Part shown: one piece after another, positions 17,296-25,825 of the stretch
How positions within the stretch are numbered: position 1 is the stretch's first letter
Layout of the letters: every line of letters starts with the position of its first letter
From: Palsa-883 sp035486355
GTDB lineage: Bacteria > Pseudomonadota > Alphaproteobacteria > Acetobacterales > Acetobacteraceae
NCBI GenBank assembly: GCA_035486355.1
Contig: DATHNE010000317.1
Span: 1 to 38,869, forward strand
Direction: 5' to 3'
DNA: 38,869 bases
The notes under the pieces: generated by a model
What the model was told of the DNA's origin: nothing
Seen by the model: only the letters and a program-made list of their open reading frames with translations
The model's database searches: none
Made by a program: the position numbers and the translations under genes

Positions 17296-17420
17296 GGGCC
17301 TCGCCGCGCAGATCCGCACCGGAATGCGTCTCATGCGGCGTGGCGGGCGATTCGGCAACCGGGTGCGGTTGCACGGAGCGGCGAAATCGGCCAGACCGCG
17401 CGCCGCCAGGAGGACCCTAC

Positions 17421-18587
17421 ATGAGCGTTCGCATCGTTGACGTGCGCGAGATCACGCAGCCGATCAGCTCGCCGATCCGCAACGCCTATATCGATTTCTC
17501 GAAGATGACCTCGAGCCTGGTGGCGGTGGTCACCGACGCGGTGCGCGACGGCAAGCGCGTGGTGGGGTACGGGTTCAACTCCAACGGGCGCTACGGGCAG
17601 GGGGGATTGATCCGCGAACGGTTTGCTCCGCGCATCCTGGAGGCGAAGGCCGACACACTGGTGAACGACGCCGGCGACAATCTGGATCCGGACCGGGTCT
17701 GGGCTTGCATGATGACGAACGAGAAACCGGGCGGACATGGCGACCGGTCGGTGGCGGTGGGCACGATCGACATGGCAGTGTGGGACGCCACCGCGAAGGT
17801 CGCCGGCAAACCGTTGTTCCGGCAGTTGGCGGAGCGGCATGGGCGCGAAGCGGACCCGCGCGTGTTCGTGTATGCGGCGGGAGGATATTACTATCCAGGC
17901 AAGAACGACTCAGCGCTGTGCGACGAGATGCGGTCCTATCTGGATCGCGGCTATGCCGTGGTGAAGATGAAGATCGGCGGCGAGAGCCTGGCTGCGGATC
18001 AGCGGCGGATCGAGGCGGTGCTGAAGACGATCGGTTCGGCGCGGCTGGCGGTGGATGCGAACGGACGGTTCGATATGGCAACGTCAATCGCATATGCGAA
18101 GATGCTGAAGCAGTATGACCTGTTTTGGTACGAGGAAGCGGGGGATCCGCTGGACTATCAGTTGCAGGCGGCTCTGGCAGAGTTCTATCCAGGACCGATG
18201 GCAACGGGAGAAAACCTGTTCAGCCATCAGGATGCGCGCAACCTGATCCGCTATGGCGGCATGCGCCCGGACCGCGACTGGCTGCAGTTCGATTGCGCTC
18301 TGTCGTATGGGCTGTGTGAATATCAACGCACGCTGGCGATGCTGAAAGACGCAGGCTGGAGCTGGAAGCGTTGCGTTCCACATGGCGGGCACCAGATGTC
18401 GCTGGCGATCGCCGCGGGATTGGGACTGGGCGGCAATGAGAGCTATCCGGATGTGTTCCAGCCGTATGGCGGGTTCCCGGATGGGACGCGGGTGGAAAAC
18501 TCTATCGTCACGTTACCGGAACTTCCGGGGATCGGGTTCGAGGGGAAGTCGGATCTCTATGCAATCATGCGGGAGCTGGCGGAATAA
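17421..18587 (+). CDS. D(-)-tartrate dehydratase-like enolase-superfamily enzyme
   Basis: Enzymes of this type dehydrate D-tartrate to oxaloacetate in the cytoplasm, using Mg2+. The 388-residue sequence has the superfamily layout: base K184 in VVKMKIGG (K182-x-K184), metal ligands D212 (VDANGRFD), E238 (FWYEEAGDPLDY) and E264 (ATGENLFSHQDARNLIRYGG), and H321 in RCVPHGGHQMSL. From memory, the Bradyrhizobium tartrate dehydratase places its Lys, metal ligands and His within one residue of these, and MRPDRDWLQFDCALSYGL is also characteristic. AGGAGGA precedes the ATG at 17421. No tartrate transporter gene is adjacent, so the specificity is inference from sequence. Confidence 0.85.
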   Translation: MSVRIVDVREITQPISSPIRNAYIDFSKMTSSLVAVVTDAVRDGKRVVGYGFNSNGRYGQGGLIRERFAPRILEAKADTLVNDAGDNLDPDRVWACMMTNEKPGGHGDRSVAVGTIDMAVWDATAKVAGKPLFRQLAERHGREADPRVFVYAAGGYYYPGKNDSALCDEMRSYLDRGYAVVKMKIGGESLAADQRRIEAVLKTIGSARLAVDANGRFDMATSIAYAKMLKQYDLFWYEEAGDPLDYQLQAALAEFYPGPMATGENLFSHQDARNLIRYGGMRPDRDWLQFDCALSYGLCEYQRTLAMLKDAGWSWKRCVPHGGHQMSLAIAAGLGLGGNESYPDVFQPYGGFPDGTRVENSIVTLPELPGIGFEGKSDLYAIMRELAE

Positions 18588-18592
18588 GGGAA

Positions 18593-18770
18593 GATCAACC
18601 ACGGAGACACAGACCATTCCGGCGACCGATTCGGATGTCGGAATTATGGCAACAAGGTTGAATGCGCTTCGCGCGAGGCGCCATAAGCCAGGTACCGCGC
18701 CGGACGCGGTTTGACCCTGGTCAAGACGATCGGTGCCTTGATCTGTGATTCTGTGCCATCTGCGGTTGAC
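18593..18770. repeat. Intergenic element with imperfect terminal inverted repeats (copy 2)
   Basis: The left end GATCAACCACGGAGACACAG (from 18593) pairs imperfectly with the right end, whose reverse complement begins GTCAACCGCAGATGGCACAG (ending 18770). The left end resembles that of copy 1 at 13942 (ACGGAG-x-CACAGAC shared). The interior differs from copy 1. It begins a few bases after the tartrate-dehydratase-like gene and holds no open frame worth calling. Confidence 0.55.
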
Positions 18771-18879
18771 GCTGAGAACGCCGCTCGACTCGCCGCCGAG
18801 CGCGCGGGCCCAGTCCCCCACAGCGGCCACATCTGATCGCCATCTCGCCCGCCATTGTTGCCGGACCGATTTATCCCCT

Positions 18880-18963
18880 CCCGCGCTGGTGGTCATCACA
18901 CGCAGTTTGATGCCGGTTGCGGGGTTGCGCTGTCCACCGTGATGACCACGTGACCAGCGCGGG
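18880..18963. repeat. Large inverted repeat (possible hairpin) upstream of secreted protein gene
   Basis: CCCGCGCTGGTGGTCATCAC (18880-18899) is matched on the opposite strand by 18939-18963 apart from a five-base insertion in the right arm. The loop is 39 bases. It sits about 105 bases before the secreted protein gene at 19069. It could be a structured leader, an operator or the end of an inserted element. The rest of 18771-19068 shows nothing I recognise. Confidence 0.5.
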
Positions 18964-19068
18964 CCGCCGGACGACGGAAGGCGGACCCGCGTTCCGGGTC
19001 GCGTCAGGGATCACGATCCCGGCGCTAATGCGGGCCGGACATTGCGCAACAAAGCAGGAGATTGGCGC

Positions 19069-19524
19069 ATGACGCATCGCATGATGTCGCTCATTGTTTT
19101 CGGTGTTCCCCTGGTTCTGGCGGCGCCAGCGGGCGCCCAAACCCTGACCGGATCGGCGGCCGGCCAGGGTGATCTTGGCGTCGGCGCCACGCCAGCGCCC
19201 GCCACGCCCGGTGCTGGCCTGGGTGTGGACGCCGGTGGCTCGCTTGCCGGTGGCGTCGGCACCAGCGGGGCGTTGACCGGAAATCTGGGCGTCGTTGCCG
19301 GGGACAATCTGATCGCCAGCGCGGTGGTTGGTGGCAATGGCGCGTTCAGTGGCACCGCGGTGGGTCATAGTTCGACCAATGCCGCCGGCGCGGCCCAGGG
19401 GGCGGCGAGCGGCGCGGCCTCCGGTAACGCATCAGTGAACGGGCAGAGTTGCGCGTCGGCCAATGCCGCGTTCGGTCTCAGCACGATGGATCTCGCGCAG
19501 AGTGCAGGGGATTGTACGCCCTGA
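19069..19524 (+). CDS. Small Gly/Ala/Ser-rich secreted protein, function unknown
   Basis: The 151-residue protein has a clear signal peptide (MSLIVFGVPLVLAAPAGAQ, preceded by MTHRM) with likely cleavage after AGA or GAQ. The mature part is low-complexity and almost free of charge: GVDAGGSLAGGVGTSGALTG, GAAQGAASGAASGNASVNGQ. It has two cysteines (NGQSCASAN and AGDCTP) that could form one disulfide near the C-terminus. AGGAG precedes the ATG at 19069; an in-frame ATG nine codons upstream lacks a binding site. The composition resembles surface or extracellular matrix proteins, but I do not assign a function. Confidence 0.7.
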   Translation: MTHRMMSLIVFGVPLVLAAPAGAQTLTGSAAGQGDLGVGATPAPATPGAGLGVDAGGSLAGGVGTSGALTGNLGVVAGDNLIASAVVGGNGAFSGTAVGHSSTNAAGAAQGAASGAASGNASVNGQSCASANAAFGLSTMDLAQSAGDCTP

Positions 19525-19572
19525 CGCTGATCCGGCTTCTATCCTGAATCGGAACAGCGCCGGGGCGGCGCG

Positions 19573-20067
19573 TCAGCCTTCCGCCGAGCGGACGAAGCGC
19601 TGACGCGCCTGGATTTCGGCGATGTCGGTCGGCCGTTCGAACGGCGCCGGCATCGCCTCCCCTGCCCGCTTCGGCCGGCCAATGGCACGGAACCAATCCT
19701 CCAGCCCCGCCGGCGCGATCATCCACAGAATCCGCATCTGGCCATCGCCGGTGTTGGTCACTTTGTGCTGCACACCGCGCCCCACCAGGATCATCGTTTC
19801 GGGTACGACGTTATGGCGTTCGGCGCCGACCTCGGCGAAGCCGGTGCCCTGGTAGCAGAACAGCACCTCGTGCTGGCGCTCGTGCGCGTGGCGGCGGACA
19901 TGCGCGCCGGGCTCCAGCACCTGCAGCCCCATCGAGAAGCTGTCGTAGGGCGTGTTGTACGGCGTCAGCTTGTTGACGATGTAACCAGCTGAGGGCAGCG
20001 GCTGCCAGAAGGCGTCCCCGTCCTCGGGACCCAGCACGACGATCGGGCCTTGGGCAAACTCGGACAT
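19573..20067 (-). CDS. Cupin-domain protein
   Basis: This 164-residue protein has a single cupin barrel. Motif 1 is GAHVRRHAHERQHEVLFCYQ (two His and a Glu as metal ligands); motif 2 is ILVGRGVQHKVTNTGDGQMR (third His). The C-terminal tail, after LWMIAPAGLEDWFRAIGRP, is outside the barrel. Many such proteins are dioxygenases, isomerases or sugar-binding domains, so no reaction is assigned. It diverges from a class IV aminotransferase gene, with an inverted repeat between them, and may act in the same pathway. Confidence 0.82.
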   Translation of the reverse strand: MSEFAQGPIVVLGPEDGDAFWQPLPSAGYIVNKLTPYNTPYDSFSMGLQVLEPGAHVRRHAHERQHEVLFCYQGTGFAEVGAERHNVVPETMILVGRGVQHKVTNTGDGQMRILWMIAPAGLEDWFRAIGRPKRAGEAMPAPFERPTDIAEIQARQRFVRSAEG

Positions 20068-20108
20068 CGGATCTTTCCTCCACGCAGGATGACTGACAGT
20101 GTACGCTG

Positions 20109-20138
20109 GGCGCGCGAATGCTGATATGCTCGCGCGCC
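20109..20138. promoter_or_regulatory. Inverted repeat in the divergent cupin/aminotransferase gap
   Basis: GGCGCGCGA - 12 bases - TCGCGCGCC is a perfect nine-base inverted repeat 20 bases before the aminotransferase ATG and 42 bases before the cupin start. The spacer (ATGCTGATATGC) is A/T-richer than its surroundings. Position suits an operator shared by the two divergent genes or a leader hairpin; which of these cannot be decided from sequence. Confidence 0.4.
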
Positions 20139-20158
20139 ACCGTTAGGGAAGACAACCG

Positions 20159-21079
20159 ATGAGCACGATGTGGCCCGCCGGCGCCGCCTATATCAACGGA
20201 CGTTTCATGCCTGTGCAGGAGGCGATGATCCCGGTCACCGAATGGGGCTACCGGCGCTCGGACGTCACGTATGACGTGGTCAGCGTCTGGGACGGCGCGT
20301 TCTTCCGCCTGGACCAGCACCTGCAGCGCTTCCGCGCCTCGATGGACTATTTCCGGCTGGTCCCGCCCGAGAGCGATGCCGACATCCGCGCTATGCTGCA
20401 CGAGCTGGTGCGCCGCACCGGGCTGCGGGAGGCGTATGTGGCGATGGACTGCCTGCGCGGCTCGGCACCGACCAACCTGCGACGGCATCCGGTGAACGCG
20501 CGGCCGTATCTGCTGGCCTTTGCGGTGCCTTATGTCTGGCTGGTACCGCAGGAGATCCGCGAGCACGGCATGCACCTGATCGTCGCGTCGAACCCGCGCA
20601 TTCCGGAACAATGCGTCAACCCACGCGCCAAGAATTTCCATTGGGCCGACATGACGCGGGCGATGTTCGAGGCGGAAGACAAGGGCGCTCACAACCCGGT
20701 GCTGCTCGATATGGACGGCAACGTGACCGAGGGGCCGGGCTTCAACGTGTTCGTGGTGACCGATGGCAAGCTGGCGACGCCGGATCGCGGCGTGCTGGAG
20801 GGCATCACGCGTGGCGCGGTGATCGAGCTGTGCGAGAAACTGGGCGTGGCGTGCGAGGTACGCACCGTGCCGTTGGAGGAGCTGCGCAATGCCGATGAGA
20901 TCTTCATCTCGTCCACCGCGGGTGGGGTGATCGGTGTCACGCGGCTGGACGGGCGCATCCTGTCGAACGACCGGCCAGGTCCGATGACAGCACGGCTGAC
21001 CGAGGCGTATTGGCGCTTCCGTCATGACGGCTGGTGCAACGAACCGATCAATTACGACCTGGCGGTGGCAGCGGAATAG
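20159..21079 (+). CDS. Class IV PLP-dependent aminotransferase (branched-chain/D-amino-acid type)
   Basis: The 306-residue protein has fold type IV marks: INGRFMPVQEAMIPVTEWGY near the start, R-rich RLDQHLQRFRASMDYF, the PLP lysine K158 in NPRAKNFHWADMTRA, E191 in GNVTEGPGFNVFVV and the phosphate-binding ISSTAGGVIGVTRLDGR. This family includes BCAT, D-amino-acid aminotransferase, aminodeoxychorismate lyase and (R)-selective transaminases; I cannot separate these from sequence alone. A branched-chain-type ABC transporter begins 101 bases downstream on the same strand, which would fit a role in amino acid use. Confidence 0.88.
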   Translation: MSTMWPAGAAYINGRFMPVQEAMIPVTEWGYRRSDVTYDVVSVWDGAFFRLDQHLQRFRASMDYFRLVPPESDADIRAMLHELVRRTGLREAYVAMDCLRGSAPTNLRRHPVNARPYLLAFAVPYVWLVPQEIREHGMHLIVASNPRIPEQCVNPRAKNFHWADMTRAMFEAEDKGAHNPVLLDMDGNVTEGPGFNVFVVTDGKLATPDRGVLEGITRGAVIELCEKLGVACEVRTVPLEELRNADEIFISSTAGGVIGVTRLDGRILSNDRPGPMTARLTEAYWRFRHDGWCNEPINYDLAVAAE

Positions 21080-21180
21080 ACGCTGTCGGCCGCGTCGTTC
21101 GCGAACCCTATTGACCATGCCGCAGGCGGCTCCGTAGCGTCGCAACAAAGCCGATCAAACACCCAAGGGGAGACGGTCAC

Positions 21181-22359
21181 ATGAAACGGCTGATTGCGGC
21201 CTGGCTGGGCCTGTTGGCGGTGCTTGTGGTCTCTCCCGCCGGCTGGGCGCAGCAAACCATCAAGATCGGCGTCATCCTGCCATTCTCCGGCCAATTCGCC
21301 GACACCGGCATCCAGCTCGATAACGGCATCAAGCTGTACATGCAGCAGCATGGCGACATCGTCGCCGGCAAGAAAATCGAGGTCATCCGCAAGGATGTCG
21401 GCGGCATCGCCCCCGAGGTCGCCAAACGCCTGGCGCAGGAACTCGTGGTTCGCGACAATGTCGACATCCTGACGGGCTTCGCATTGACCCCGAACGCGCT
21501 CGCGGCGGCCGATGTCTCGGCGCAGGCGAAGAAGTTCATGGTCGTGGGGAATGCCGCCACCTCGATCATCACCACGAAGTCGCCATACATGGCGCGGACC
21601 TCGGTGACGCTGCCGCAGATCGACGAGGTGTTCGGCGACTGGGCCGCGAAACAGGGGATCAAGACCGTCTACACCATTGTCTCCGACTACGGGCCCGGCA
21701 TCGATGCGGAGACCAGCTTCGTGCGCGGGTTCACCGCGGCGGGCGGCAAAGCAGTCGGATCGGTGCGGGTTCCGGTGGCGAACCCAGATTTCTCTGCCTT
21801 CGTGCAACGCGCCAAGGACGCCAATCCCGACGCGATCTTCATCTTCGTGCCCGGCGGGGCGCAGCCGGCGGCGCTGGGCAAGGCACTGGCCGGGCGTGGC
21901 ATTACGCCGAAGACCATGAAAATCCTTGGCAACGGCGAGATCGCCATGGAGGACGCGTTGAAGAACATGGGGGATGACGCGATCGGCATCATCACGGCAT
22001 TCCATTACGATCCCAACCACGACTCGGCGCTCAACAAGCAGTTCGTTGCCGATTACAACAAGGCATTCGGCCGCAATCCGGATATCTTCTCCGTCGGTGG
22101 CTATGACGGCATGCGCTTGATCTATGAGGCGCTCGCCAAGACCGGCGGCAACACCGATGGCCAGGCCTTAATCGACGCGGCAAAGGGCATGGCGTGGGAA
22201 AGCCCGCGCGGCCCGATCGCCATCGACAAGGACACCAGGGACATCGTGCAGACGGTCTATATCCGCCGGGTGGAAAAGGTCGACGGCAAGCTGGTCAATG
22301 TCGAGTTCGACAAGATCCCCGACGTCAAGGACCCGGTGAAGGCGCGCATGCCGAAGTGA
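21181..22359 (+). CDS. Branched-chain amino-acid-type ABC transporter substrate-binding protein
   Basis: This is a periplasmic binding protein of the LivJ type I family, 392 residues. The signal peptide is MKRLIAAWLGLLAVLVVSPA followed by GWAQ. The mature protein opens with TIKIGVILPFSGQFADTGIQ and shows the family's GFALTPNALAAADVSAQAKK and YGPGIDAETSFVRGF segments. GGGGAG lies before the ATG. The transporter genes livH, livM, livG and livF follow, so this is the dedicated binding component. LivJ-type proteins bind many ligands besides Leu/Ile/Val (amides, urea, aromatic acids), so the substrate is open. Confidence 0.93.
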   Translation: MKRLIAAWLGLLAVLVVSPAGWAQQTIKIGVILPFSGQFADTGIQLDNGIKLYMQQHGDIVAGKKIEVIRKDVGGIAPEVAKRLAQELVVRDNVDILTGFALTPNALAAADVSAQAKKFMVVGNAATSIITTKSPYMARTSVTLPQIDEVFGDWAAKQGIKTVYTIVSDYGPGIDAETSFVRGFTAAGGKAVGSVRVPVANPDFSAFVQRAKDANPDAIFIFVPGGAQPAALGKALAGRGITPKTMKILGNGEIAMEDALKNMGDDAIGIITAFHYDPNHDSALNKQFVADYNKAFGRNPDIFSVGGYDGMRLIYEALAKTGGNTDGQALIDAAKGMAWESPRGPIAIDKDTRDIVQTVYIRRVEKVDGKLVNVEFDKIPDVKDPVKARMPK

Positions 22360-22453
22360 CGGGCGCGGTCGCAACAGCGTGCCACCGTGGCGGAGGCTTC
22401 GCTTCGCGCCGAAATCGGAACGAACCGGCCGATGATTGCGTGAGGACCCGGTT

Positions 22454-23323
22454 GTGATCGCGCCGGCTGTCGGCGTGATCTTCGACGGATTGGCCTACGG
22501 CATGCTGCTGTTCCTCCTGGCGGTCGGGCTGTCGGTGACATTGGGCCTGATGAATTTCGTCAATCTCGCGCACGGCGCCTTCGCCATGTTCGGCGGCTAT
22601 GTCGCGGCGACGTTGATGAACACGCTGGGCTGGCCGTTTCTGACAACGCTGCCGGTGGCATTCCTGCTAACGGCGGTCGTCAGCGTGGCATTCGAGCGCG
22701 CACTCTATCGGCGATTGTACCGCGCGACTGAGCTCGACCAGGTGCTGCTGACGATCGGGCTGGTGTTCATGTCGGTCGCCGCCACCGCCTATATCTACGG
22801 CACGCAGCAGCAGCCGGTGCGGCTGCCGGCGTTTCTGCGCGGCTACACCGCCATCGATGGCGTCAACCTCAGCCACTACCGGCTGTTCCTGATTGTCGTT
22901 GCGCTGGTGGTGACGCTGGTGCTGGTGGTGGCCCTGGAACGCACCCGGTTCGGGGCGCAGGTGCGCGCTTCGGTGGACAACCAGCGCATGGCGCGCGGGC
23001 TTGGCATCAACGTTGAGCTGGTGTTCGCCGCGACCTTCGCGCTGGGCAGTGGATTGGCTGGGTTGGGCGGGGCGCTGTCGATCGAGATCATCGGCCTCGA
23101 TCCGAACTTCGCCTTCACCTACCTGATCTACGTGCTGATCGTTGTGGCGGTCGGTGGGCTGGGCTCGATCCGCGGTTCGCTGCTCGCCGCGGTCTTGCTG
23201 GGCGTCAGCGATGCGGCGGGGAAGTACTACGTTCCGACACTCGGATCGTTCCTGATCTATCTGGTGATGATCAGTCTTCTGTTGTGGCGCCCGGCGGGTC
23301 TGTTCGGCAGGCGTGCGGCGTGA
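22454..23323 (+). CDS. livH: Branched-chain-type ABC transporter permease LivH
   Basis: This 289-residue inner-membrane permease has many hydrophobic segments (GLAYGMLLFLLAVGLSVTLG, RLFLIVVALVVTLVLVVALE) and the family signature LGLMNFVNLAHGAFAMFGGY near the N-terminus. Toward the end come ALGSGLAGLGGALS and VGGLGSIRGSLLAAVLLG. I choose the GTG at 22454, with GAGGA seven bases upstream; a TTG at 22436 would add six residues. The stop overlaps the livM GTG start (GTGA). Confidence 0.93.
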   Translation: MIAPAVGVIFDGLAYGMLLFLLAVGLSVTLGLMNFVNLAHGAFAMFGGYVAATLMNTLGWPFLTTLPVAFLLTAVVSVAFERALYRRLYRATELDQVLLTIGLVFMSVAATAYIYGTQQQPVRLPAFLRGYTAIDGVNLSHYRLFLIVVALVVTLVLVVALERTRFGAQVRASVDNQRMARGLGINVELVFAATFALGSGLAGLGGALSIEIIGLDPNFAFTYLIYVLIVVAVGGLGSIRGSLLAAVLLGVSDAAGKYYVPTLGSFLIYLVMISLLLWRPAGLFGRRAA

Positions 23324-24303
23324 GCCACACTCGGGCGATCGATGCGCTTCGGCATCTCGCCGCGCGTCAGCGTTGGCGGCCGGTCGAGGTGGCTTTCTGG
23401 GTCGCGACGCTGCTGCCGTTCGTGCTCGCACCCGCCTATCTGACGCTGGCGAGCCAGATCGCCATCACCGCGATCTTCGCCGTCTCGCTCGATCTGATCG
23501 TGGGATACGCCGGCCTGGTGTCATTGGGCCACGCGACGTTCTTTGGCCTCGGCGCCTACACCGCCGGACTGCTGGCCAAGGCGGGGTGGGGCGAGCCGCT
23601 CTCCGGACTGCTGCTCGCGGCTTCGGTCGCCGGGTGTTTTGGCTGGTTGACCGGGTTCATCGTCGTGCGGGTGCGACATCTGGCGTTGATCATGATCACG
23701 CTTGGTATCGGCCTTTTACTGTACGAGGTGGCGAATCGTGAGAGCTGGTTGACCGGCGGCAATGACGGGTTGCAGGGTGTGGTGATCTGGAAGCTGCTGG
23801 GTCGGTTTGACTTCGATCTGTACGGCACCACCGCGTATACTTATGCGTTGGCGATGTTGCTGCTGGTGGTACTAATGGCGCGACGGCTGATCCACTCGCC
23901 GTTTGGCCTGTCGCTGCGGGCCATCCGCGAGAACGAGCGGCGCATGTCGCCAATCGGCATATCCAGTCGAGCGCAATTGCACAGGATCTACACCATCGCC
24001 GCCGCGATCGCCGGCATCGCCGGCGGCTTGCTGGCGCAGACCACGCAGTTCGTCGATCTGTCAACGTTGGGATTTCAGCGTTCCGCGGACCTGCTGGTGA
24101 TGCTGGCGCTCGGCGGCACTGGTCGGCTGTATGGCGGCGTCCTCGGTGCCATCGTGTTCATGATCGCGCGCGACCGGTTGGCCGACGTTAATCCCCAATA
24201 CTGGTATTTCTGGATCGGCTTGTTGCTGGTGTGCGTGGTGCTGTTCGTGCCGAACGGAATCCTGGGCGGCTTGGCGCGGCTGAAACCGCGAGACACACAA
24301 TGA
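23320..24303 (+). CDS. livM: Branched-chain-type ABC transporter permease LivM
   Basis: The second permease has 327 residues. Typical LivM parts are FAVSLDLIVGYAGLVSLGHA, TFFGLGAYTAGLLAK, the cytoplasmic EAA-like loop SPFGLSLRAIRENERRMSPI and LVMLALGGTGRLYGGVLGAI. The GTG at 23320 overlaps the livH stop by four bases and its own stop overlaps the livG ATG by four, so the start is well supported. It forms the heterodimeric channel with LivH. Confidence 0.93.
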   Translation: MSHTRAIDALRHLAARQRWRPVEVAFWVATLLPFVLAPAYLTLASQIAITAIFAVSLDLIVGYAGLVSLGHATFFGLGAYTAGLLAKAGWGEPLSGLLLAASVAGCFGWLTGFIVVRVRHLALIMITLGIGLLLYEVANRESWLTGGNDGLQGVVIWKLLGRFDFDLYGTTAYTYALAMLLLVVLMARRLIHSPFGLSLRAIRENERRMSPIGISSRAQLHRIYTIAAAIAGIAGGLLAQTTQFVDLSTLGFQRSADLLVMLALGGTGRLYGGVLGAIVFMIARDRLADVNPQYWYFWIGLLLVCVVLFVPNGILGGLARLKPRDTQ

Positions 24304-25052
24304 CAGCCGCACTCAGCGCGCGCGGGCTGCACAAACGTTTCGGATCTCTGCGGGTTGCACAGGATATCACCTTCGAGCTGCCACCAGGAGCGCGTCATGC
24401 GCTGATCGGGCCGAACGGCGCCGGCAAGACGACGCTGATCAATCTTCTCACCGGCACGCTGCGGCCCGACGCGGGACAGGTGATGCTGGACGGGAAAGTC
24501 ATCACCTTGCTGCCACCGGAGCAGCGGGTGAAACAGGGCTTGGCGCGAACGTTTCAGATCAACGCGCTGTTCCCCGCGCTTGATCCGCTAGAGGCGGTGA
24601 CGCTGGTGGTGTGCGAACGCCTTGGCGTCGCCACCAACTGGTGGCGTCCCGTGCCAGCCTTCCATGCGGCGGTCGAGGAGGCACATGGCATCCTTGCCTC
24701 GCTGGGCCTCGACGCGGTGTGCCATCGGCCGACGCACCTGCTGGCCTACGGGCAGCAGCGGCTTTTGGAGCTGGCACTGGCATTGGCGACGCGCCCGCGG
24801 GTGCTGCTGCTGGACGAACCGGCAGCCGGGGTGCCGCGCAGTGACGCTGGCGCGCTGTTCGCGGCGCTGGAGGCGCTGTCGGCGGACCTCACCGTACTGT
24901 TCATCGAACACGATATGGACATCGTGTTTCGTTTCGCAACACGTGTGATCGTGATGCTGGGCGGGCGCATCCTGGTTGCGGGCAGCCCCGCGGAAATCGC
25001 CGTCGACACGGCGGTGCGCGAGGTCTATCTGGGCAGCCGCCGACATGGCTGA
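24300..25052 (+). CDS. livG: Branched-chain-type ABC transporter ATPase LivG
   Basis: This 250-residue ATPase has Walker A GPNGAGKTT, Q-loop RTFQINALFPALDPLEAV, the signature LLAYGQQRLLELALALA (the LSYGQQ form usual in LivG), Walker B VLLLDEPAAGV and the switch histidine in LFIEHDMDIVFRF. Compared with most LivG, the motif after Walker B reads GVPRSD instead of GMNPxE, a minor variation. It starts at the ATGA overlap with livM and overlaps livF by eight bases. Confidence 0.93.
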   Translation: MTAALSARGLHKRFGSLRVAQDITFELPPGARHALIGPNGAGKTTLINLLTGTLRPDAGQVMLDGKVITLLPPEQRVKQGLARTFQINALFPALDPLEAVTLVVCERLGVATNWWRPVPAFHAAVEEAHGILASLGLDAVCHRPTHLLAYGQQRLLELALALATRPRVLLLDEPAAGVPRSDAGALFAALEALSADLTVLFIEHDMDIVFRFATRVIVMLGGRILVAGSPAEIAVDTAVREVYLGSRRHG

Positions 25053-25773
25053 CGCGCTGTTGTCGCTCGATAATCTGCGCGCCGGGTATGGCGAGGCGAT
25101 CGTGCTGGACGGCATGTCGCTCGAGCTTGCGGAGGGCGGCAGCCTCGCCGTGTTGGGCCGCAACGGCGTCGGCAAGACCACGCTGCTGGCCACGATCATG
25201 GGGTGCAGCAGCGTGGTCGGAGGCTCCATCCGTTGGCGCGGACGCGATATCACGCGTGTGCCGACACATCGTCGGGCGCGGTTGGGTATCGGCTGGGTGG
25301 CACAGGAACGCGAGATCTTCCCGTCCCTGACTGTGGAAGAAAATCTGGCCGTCGCGGCGCAGCCTGGCACTTGGACCCTGCCAGCCGTGTGTGCGCTGTT
25401 TCCGCGCCTGCTGGAACGACGACACCACCTGGGCACGCAACTCTCCGGCGGCGAACAGCAGATGCTCGCGATCGGCCGCGCACTGATGACCAATCCCGCA
25501 CTGCTGCTGCTCGATGAACCATTGGAGGGGCTGGCGCCCATCATCGTCGAGGAGCTCGCAACCGCGATCGCGCGCATGATCCGAGAGTCGGGCACCGCGG
25601 TGGTGCTGGTCGAGCAGCATTCCGGATTGGCACTGTCGCTCACGCACGATGTCGTGGTGATCGAGCGTGGGATGATTGCACATCGCGGCGAATCGCGCGC
25701 GCTGACGCAGGATCAGGCCACGCTGGATCGTCTGGTTGGGCTCGGGCTGCGGCACAGGGCCGGCGCGAGCTAG
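25045..25773 (+). CDS. livF: Branched-chain-type ABC transporter ATPase LivF
   Basis: This 242-residue ATPase carries LDNLRAGYGEAIVLDGMSLE, Walker A GRNGVGKTTLLATIMG, the LivF-type VAQEREIFPSLTVEENLAVA, signature LSGGEQQMLAIGRALM, Walker B LLLLDEPLEGLAPII and the switch histidine in VVLVEQHSGLAL. It is the last gene of the overlapping livHMGF set. The ATG at 25045 lies inside the end of livG. Confidence 0.93.
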   Translation: MADALLSLDNLRAGYGEAIVLDGMSLELAEGGSLAVLGRNGVGKTTLLATIMGCSSVVGGSIRWRGRDITRVPTHRRARLGIGWVAQEREIFPSLTVEENLAVAAQPGTWTLPAVCALFPRLLERRHHLGTQLSGGEQQMLAIGRALMTNPALLLLDEPLEGLAPIIVEELATAIARMIRESGTAVVLVEQHSGLALSLTHDVVVIERGMIAHRGESRALTQDQATLDRLVGLGLRHRAGAS

Positions 25774-25825
25774 GTTCGACCGAGGGCTTGCCCCGGCTGC
25801 TTGCGTCCTGGAGCATGTGGCGATC

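Noticed and set aside
19811..21148. Minus-strand open frame of 445 codons
   Set aside because: Antisense to the class IV aminotransferase, whose PLP lysine and motifs are on the plus strand.
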